From NCBI GenBank assembly GCA_001970955.1, contig MPUH01000846.1, forward strand, positions 1 through 32,098: a DNA stretch of 32,098 nucleotides. The letters run 5' to 3'. Source of the stretch: Stentor coeruleus (Eukaryota; Ciliophora; Heterotrichea; Heterotrichida; Stentoridae). The notes under the pieces were generated by a model. The model worked only from the letters and a program-made list of their open reading frames with translations. It was not told the DNA's origin and did not search any database. The translations under genes were made by a program, and so were the position numbers. Below, piece after piece: positions 27,214 to 32,098 of this stretch (its first letter is position 1; every line of letters begins with the position of its first letter).

Positions 27214-30200
27214 ATGAAAGATACTGAAAATCTGATTCCAAAGGTTGAAGAACCGAAAATAGCGAGCTTAAAAGATATGTTCCGGTATGCTAGCAAGCTT
27301 GATTACTTGTTATTAGTGATTGGCTTGTTTGCCACAATCGGACATGCATTATTGCCTGGATTCTTAGCTTTACAGATGGGGTATATATTCAATGGGATTG
27401 ACGCAACAAGTTCATTAGATGACTTTTATGAAGCTGAAGTTGGTATAGCAAAGATGTTATTTACACTTGGTATCATGGCTTTGTTTATTGGGATAATTGC
27501 AGTAACATGCTATATCCGAGTTGGAACTGACCAATCCCTTCAATTCCGTTATCATTACTTTAGAGCACTTATTAACAAACCTCTCTCTTACTACGATAAA
27601 AAAAACGCAATGCAGATGGCAGGGAGTATCGATATGGAATGTTCAACAATCGAACAAGCAGCCGGAGAGAAAATCATGGTTTTTTTCGATGCAATTTTTA
27701 TGTTCATCAACTCCTGGTTTATAGCATTTTATGTCAGTGCTCAACTAGGTCTTCTTGCTCTTGTACAACTACCAATCCAAATATTTGCCGGTAAAATTAT
27801 CGAAGGCTCAGGAATGAAAGCTGTCTTCAGACTCCAAGCCGCATATCGAGATGCAGGGGGTTTTAGTGAAGAAGCTTTATATGAAGTGAGAACAATCGCA
27901 GCATATAACAATCAAAAAAGTATGGCAAAACAATATCAAGACAAATTAAGACCTTGTCTTGAAATGCAAACAAAAGATGGGTTTACTTTTGGCTTAGGTT
28001 GGAGTTTATATTATGCGACTTTGTTTATATTCCAAGGTTTACTATTTTGGCTTGCATCAGTATTAATGACATATGAACAAGAAAATTGGCTTACAGGAGA
28101 AGAACTTGCCCCAGGTTTTGTTATAACATTATTCTTTGCTGTAGGTGTATCTTCACATCAACTTGGAAATGCTTTACCAGCATTACAATATTTAACTAAA
28201 GCTAGGACTAGTGTTGCAACAATGCTTCCGATTATTGATGCACCTATTGATGAAGGGGGGAATATTGAAGCTGTGACAATCAAAGGGAAAATTACATTTG
28301 AAAAAGTTACATTTTGTTACCCGAGTAATCCTGAAAATCAAATATTGAAGAACTTTTCATTGAATATCGATCCTGGGCAAGTTGTAGCTTTGGTTGGACC
28401 TACAGGATGTGGTAAAAGTACTATTGTTAATTTGATTGAACAGTTTTATGGACCGGATTCTGGGACTATTTATATTGATAATGTGGACTCGAGGAATTTT
28501 AACACAGCAAGTTTGAGATCACATATTGGTATTGTATCACAGGAGCCAATATTGTTTAATGCATCAATCAAACATAATATTTTAGTTGGTAGACCTTATG
28601 CTACTGATAGACAAATTGTTGAAGCTGCTAAAAGCGCAGGAATTCATGATATTATTATAAGACTACCTCAACAATATGATACTTTAGTTGGACCTAAAGG
28701 TTCACAGCTTTCTGGAGGACAAAAACAACGTATCGCAATTGCAAGAGCTATAATCCGTAACCCAAAAATTCTCCTTCTTGATGAAGCTACAAGTGCTTTA
28801 GATAACAAAACTCAAGCTGAAGTTCAAGAAACCTTAAACAAACTTATGGAAGGTAGGACAACTATAATGGTTGCACAAAGAGTATCAACAGTAAGAAAAG
28901 CACATATGATTTGTGTTATGGATGGGGGTAAAATACAAGATATGGGAACTCATGAAGAGCTTATAAGTAGAGAAGGTATTTATTCTAATTTTGTTAAAAT
29001 GCAAGCTGCTGGTGATGAAGACAAAAATACTGAGAAAAAAGAAAAAATTGTGAAAAAAGTTGTTGAAGCTAATAAACTAGTTGCTGGCCCTGAAGCTCCT
29101 GATGCTATACAAGAAAGTGTATTTCTAAGAGTATTAGGACTTATTTCAGCATATTGGAAATGGCTACTTCTTGCATTTGTATGCGCTATTCTNTTTCAGC
29201 ATATTGGAAATGGCTACTTCTTGCATTTGTATGCGCTATTCTTGCTGGTGGATTGTTTCCAACATTTGGTTTTATTTTTGCTTTAAATGTAACAATATTG
29301 TTATCATCTGAAACTGGGGATATGATTGCTGAGACAGCAACAAATATTATTTATTTAATAATAGAAGCCNTTGCTGGTGGATTGTTTCCAACATTTGGTT
29401 TTATTTTTGCTTTAAATGTAACAATATTGTTATCTTCTGAAACTGGGGATATGATTGCTGAGACAGCAACAAATATTATTTATTTAATAATAGAAGCATT
29501 CCTTGTAATGATAGCTTTAACTTTCCTTACAGGTAGTTTATCAAGAACAACAGCATTATTTACATTTGATCTTCGTTTTAAATGCTTGAATTCAATACTT
29601 AACTATGATACAAAGTTTTTTGATTCACCGGATAATCATCCAGCTGTATTGTCAACAAGATTAAGTTCTGATTGTTCAAAAGTTAATGCAATAGGAGGAC
29701 CTGTAATAGGAGTTCAAGTTTTGGCAATAGCCGCAATTTTGATAGCTGTGTGTATAGGTGGACAATTCTCTCTTTCTTTATCAATACTTGTAGCTTGTTG
29801 TTTACCTTTGATTTTTATAGGTCAACGTAAAGGTAGAATGGCTCAGATTCGAGGTTTTGCTTTAGTGAGTCATGATCGAGCAACAACTGTAGCTTCAGAT
29901 TCAATGCTAAACCTTAGAACAGTTCAAGCTTATAATTATCAAGGAACTTGTATAAGAAACTATTATCAAGGTGCTCAAGCTGTAGCCACTGAAGCTAAAA
30001 AGCAAGCATTAGTTTCTGGTTTTTACTTTGGGTATATGATTTTAACATTATATTTCATGTATGGCCTAGCAAGTTGGTATGGTGCTTATCTAGTAAAATA
30101 TGATGGTTTACCTTTCGAGTATATGGTTTTTGCATTTTTCTCAACACAGTTCGCAACTTGGGCTATGACTATAGTCAGCGCACTTGCCCCAGATATTGAA

Positions 30201-31010
30201 AGTGGTATTGCTGCAGCTAAGAATTTATTTAAAACAATTGACTATAAACCAATTATTGACGCAACTTCATCTGTAGGACTAAAAAACCCATTAGATGGAG
30301 ATATTGAATTCCGTAATGTGAACTTTATTTACCCAATGAGAGAAGTCAAAGTATTAAACTCAGTAAGTTTCTCGTTAAACCCTGGGGAAAGTTTAGGGAT
30401 TGCAGGGACTACTGGGTCTGGAAAATCAACTATAGCTCAATTGCTTTTAAGATTTTATGACCCTAGTGAAGGTTCTATTTTATTAAATGGTGTCGATATG
30501 AAATCTTGGAATCTTGCCCATGTTAGAGATGAAATTGCATGGGTTGGTCAAGAGCCAGTATTATTTACAGGGACAATTAAATACAATTTGAAATTCGGTA
30601 ATGCTAATGCTACAGATAGTGAAATCCTTGAAGCTTGTAGAATGTCTCAAGCTATTGAGTTTATTGATAAATATGAAGATGGGCTTAATAGACATGTTGG
30701 AATGAAAGGGCAGAATTTAAGTGGTGGACAAAAACAGAGAATTGGTATTGCTAGAGCTTTACTTAAGAAACCTAAAATTCTTATATTAGATGAAGCGACT
30801 AGTGCACTTGATACAAGTACTGAAAGAAAAGTTCAAGAAGCTATTGATAACTTGAGAATTTCGGTTGTATCAATTGCACATAGATTGAGCACTATAAAAA
30901 ATTGCACAAATATTATGCTTTTAGAATTAGGAAATATTGTTGAATTTGGCACTCATGATGATTTGGTAGCGAAAAAAGGTATGTATTACGCTTTGTTAAC
31001 TTCAGCATAA
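27214..31010 (+). CDS. Full-length ABCB (P-glycoprotein/MDR-type) transporter, NBD1 lacks the switch histidine
   Basis: Two apparent genes (27214-29286 and 29154-31010) are one. The Ns at 29193 and 29370 sit in duplicated segments; removing the extra 50 and 129 bases restores one frame of 1,205 residues ending in TAA. The order is membrane domain 1, ATPase domain 1, membrane domain 2, ATPase domain 2. In the joined numbering, NBD1 has Walker A GPTGCGKST at 395, signature LSGGQ at 499 and Asp523-Glu524; NBD2 has GTTGSGKST at 1005, LSGGQ at 1109 and Asp1133-Glu1134. NBD2 has the normal H-loop (IAHRLST, His1163). NBD1 reads VAQRVST, with Gln555 in place of His, so the first ATP site is probably weak or inactive. 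The protein likely exports hydrophobic compounds from the plasma or an internal membrane; the substrate is unknown. Confidence 0.92.
29144..29498. other. Two consecutive unmerged contig overlaps around the Ns at 29193 and 29370
   Basis: Bases 29144-29192 repeat exactly at 29194-29242 (49 bases). Bases 29242-29369 repeat at 29371-29498 with one internal difference (ATCATCTG versus ATCTTCTG) and one at the end. The short middle contig lies inside the codons for the start of membrane domain 2. Total excess is 179 bases; counting each segment once restores the ABC transporter frame. Confidence 0.9.
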
Positions 31011-31080
31011 GTATAAATAAAATAGTTGGATTTTTTAAAAGATTTTAAATAGGATTTTGGATTAAATGCTATAATTTGTA

Positions 31081-31980
31081 ATGAGAAGGGTAAATTCTTT
31101 TAGTGGGTTTGAAACTGTGAGAAGTGATAATCTTAAGGCTCCGAATGTGGGTCTTTGTAGAAATTTGAGTAGGAATGCTTTGGATTTGAATGGTAAAAGT
31201 TTTTATAGTGAGGATTTATCTGAGTTGAATAAAGCTTTTGAGAAATATGAGGAATCTTTGAGTGAATATAAGAGGATTAAAGAAAAGATGATAGAGATAA
31301 AGGGTAGACTTAGTGAAGAAGCTAATGAATTTATGGGAATTAAGAGGAAATTAGAGGAATTAGGAAATAAATGCCTTTTAGAAATTAAACCTTATAAAGA
31401 AATCAAAAAATGCAAAATTGATCAGTTTATACAAGAGCATAATACTGAAAATCTTGATAAAAACCTTTGCGAAAATTATAAAGCAAAATATTCGCAACTT
31501 TATTCTGATTACACTAATCTATTTGAACTCTACAATAAAAATAAAAGTATGGGCGAACGGGGTTTTAAAATCAAGAGCCTTGTTTATGAAAATAAAATAC
31601 TTAAAGAAACCGAGGCTTTGCTAATACAGCAAATTGACAAATTAGTTAGTAAAATAGGAATTTTAGATGCNGAACGGGGTTTTAAAATCAAGAGCCTTGT
31701 TTATGAAAATAAAATACTTAAAGAAACCGAGGCTTCGCTAATACAGCAAATTGGCAAATTAGCTCGTAAAATAGGAATTTTAGATGAATCAGAAAAAAGA
31801 TACAATATTGATAAATATAATAGCTTGGATAAAAAATCTAAAAAAAAAGAAATTGTTGAAAGAGATCTTATAATAAAAAACCAATTTTCTATAATTTTTA
31901 ACAAAGATCTTGAAATTGAGAAGCTTAAGGTAGAATTAGCAAATCTTAGGTTAAAAAACTTGGATTTTACAAAGTTTTAA
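31081..31980 (+). CDS. Coiled-coil protein (family member C)
   Basis: The frame as assembled has 299 residues and ends in TAA. It contains an N at 31671 inside a 117-base duplicated segment (39 codons), so the true protein is probably 260 residues. The N-terminal 45 residues are polar; most of the rest is predicted coiled coil (YEESLSEYKRIKEKMIEIKG; KSLVYENKILKETEA). Near the C-terminus it reads ERDLIIKNQFSIIFNKDLEI followed by EKLKVEL, which aligns with the module of the proteins at 6616 and 8429: II(R/K).N..II..KD..I..L...L. It begins 70 bases after the ABC transporter stop on the same strand. No catalytic domain. Probably structural; cell location unknown. Confidence 0.65.
   Translation: MRRVNSFSGFETVRSDNLKAPNVGLCRNLSRNALDLNGKSFYSEDLSELNKAFEKYEESLSEYKRIKEKMIEIKGRLSEEANEFMGIKRKLEELGNKCLLEIKPYKEIKKCKIDQFIQEHNTENLDKNLCENYKAKYSQLYSDYTNLFELYNKNKSMGERGFKIKSLVYENKILKETEALLIQQIDKLVSKIGILDXERGFKIKSLVYENKILKETEASLIQQIGKLARKIGILDESEKRYNIDKYNSLDKKSKKKEIVERDLIIKNQFSIIFNKDLEIEKLKVELANLRLKNLDFTKF
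31555..31787. other. Duplicated segment around the N at 31671
   Basis: Bases 31555-31670 and 31672-31787 are direct copies that differ at four internal positions, all changing the encoded residue (Leu/Ser, Asp/Gly, Val/Ala, Ser/Arg). The N and the boundaries match the other contig joins, so an unmerged overlap is most likely. The higher divergence leaves open two alleles, or a real in-frame coding repeat that confused the assembler. Confidence 0.75.
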
Positions 31981-32098
31981 TGTGAAGAGCAAAGATAAAA
32001 ATAAAAATTAGAAGTTAATATAAAATAAACCTAAGAACTTAAATACATTAAAATTACAGCATATTTTTCAAAAAAATCAACCTAAGAATATCCCATCC

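Noticed and set aside
29144..29498. Repeated membrane segment in the ABC transporter as a real duplication
   Set aside because: The copies are bounded by Ns, shift the frame, and the corrected protein has the normal ABCB layout.

Overview
The window looks like macronuclear DNA of a ciliate that uses the standard genetic code, most likely a heterotrich such as Stentor. The reasons are: very AT-rich spacers; long uninterrupted ORFs for eukaryote-only families (kinesin-3, MORN protein, P-glycoprotein-type ABC transporter, TRP-like channel, ribosomal protein uS9/S16e); use of TAA, TAG and also TGA as real stops (the nucleotidyltransferase and one small acylated protein end in TGA) with no in-frame stop in conserved domains; and a WD40/channel fusion of ciliate style. 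The species name is inference. No introns were needed to explain any gene.

The assembly is a draft. It holds eight single Ns (1256, 2799, 2876, 10563, 15743, 29193, 29370, 31671). Each sits between two near-identical copies of the same sequence, as when overlapping contig ends are placed side by side instead of merged. These joins hide the start of the LRR gene, split the WD40-channel gene and the ABC transporter gene in two, and add about 39 false residues to the last gene. I annotate each as one gene.

Layout. 1-6.1 kb: 3' end of a TMEM184/OST-alpha-like membrane protein, an LRR protein with an acylation-type N-terminus, gene remnants, a GFA/CENP-V-like zinc protein (minus), a 79-aa MGCC protein, and a poly(A)-polymerase-like nucleotidyltransferase (minus). 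6.6-9.2 kb: two coiled-coil proteins sharing a C-terminal module. 9.5-15.3 kb: a 1,246-aa WD40 plus TRP-like channel (minus), a divergent MORN-repeat protein and a small basic protein (minus). 15.3-17.0 kb: no gene seen. 17.0-19.7 kb: an unknown protein, a full-length paralogue of the first membrane protein 31 nt downstream, and a tail-to-tail helical protein. 19.7-23 kb: a 2 x 70 bp tandem repeat, a possible remnant, the ribosomal protein gene and a second MGCC protein. 23.2-32 kb: a kinesin-3 ending in a CaaX-type box, a PP2C-like remnant, a full ABCB transporter and a third coiled-coil protein with the shared module.

The genes are independent eukaryotic units, not an operon. Shared themes are membrane attachment (three acylation-type N-termini, one prenylation-type C-terminus, two multi-pass families plus a channel) and local duplication: the TMEM184-like and MGCC families each occur twice, in the same order and orientation, about 18 kb apart. 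Base composition marks gene borders: the sense strand tends to be C-rich and G-poor upstream of genes and G-rich and C-poor downstream.
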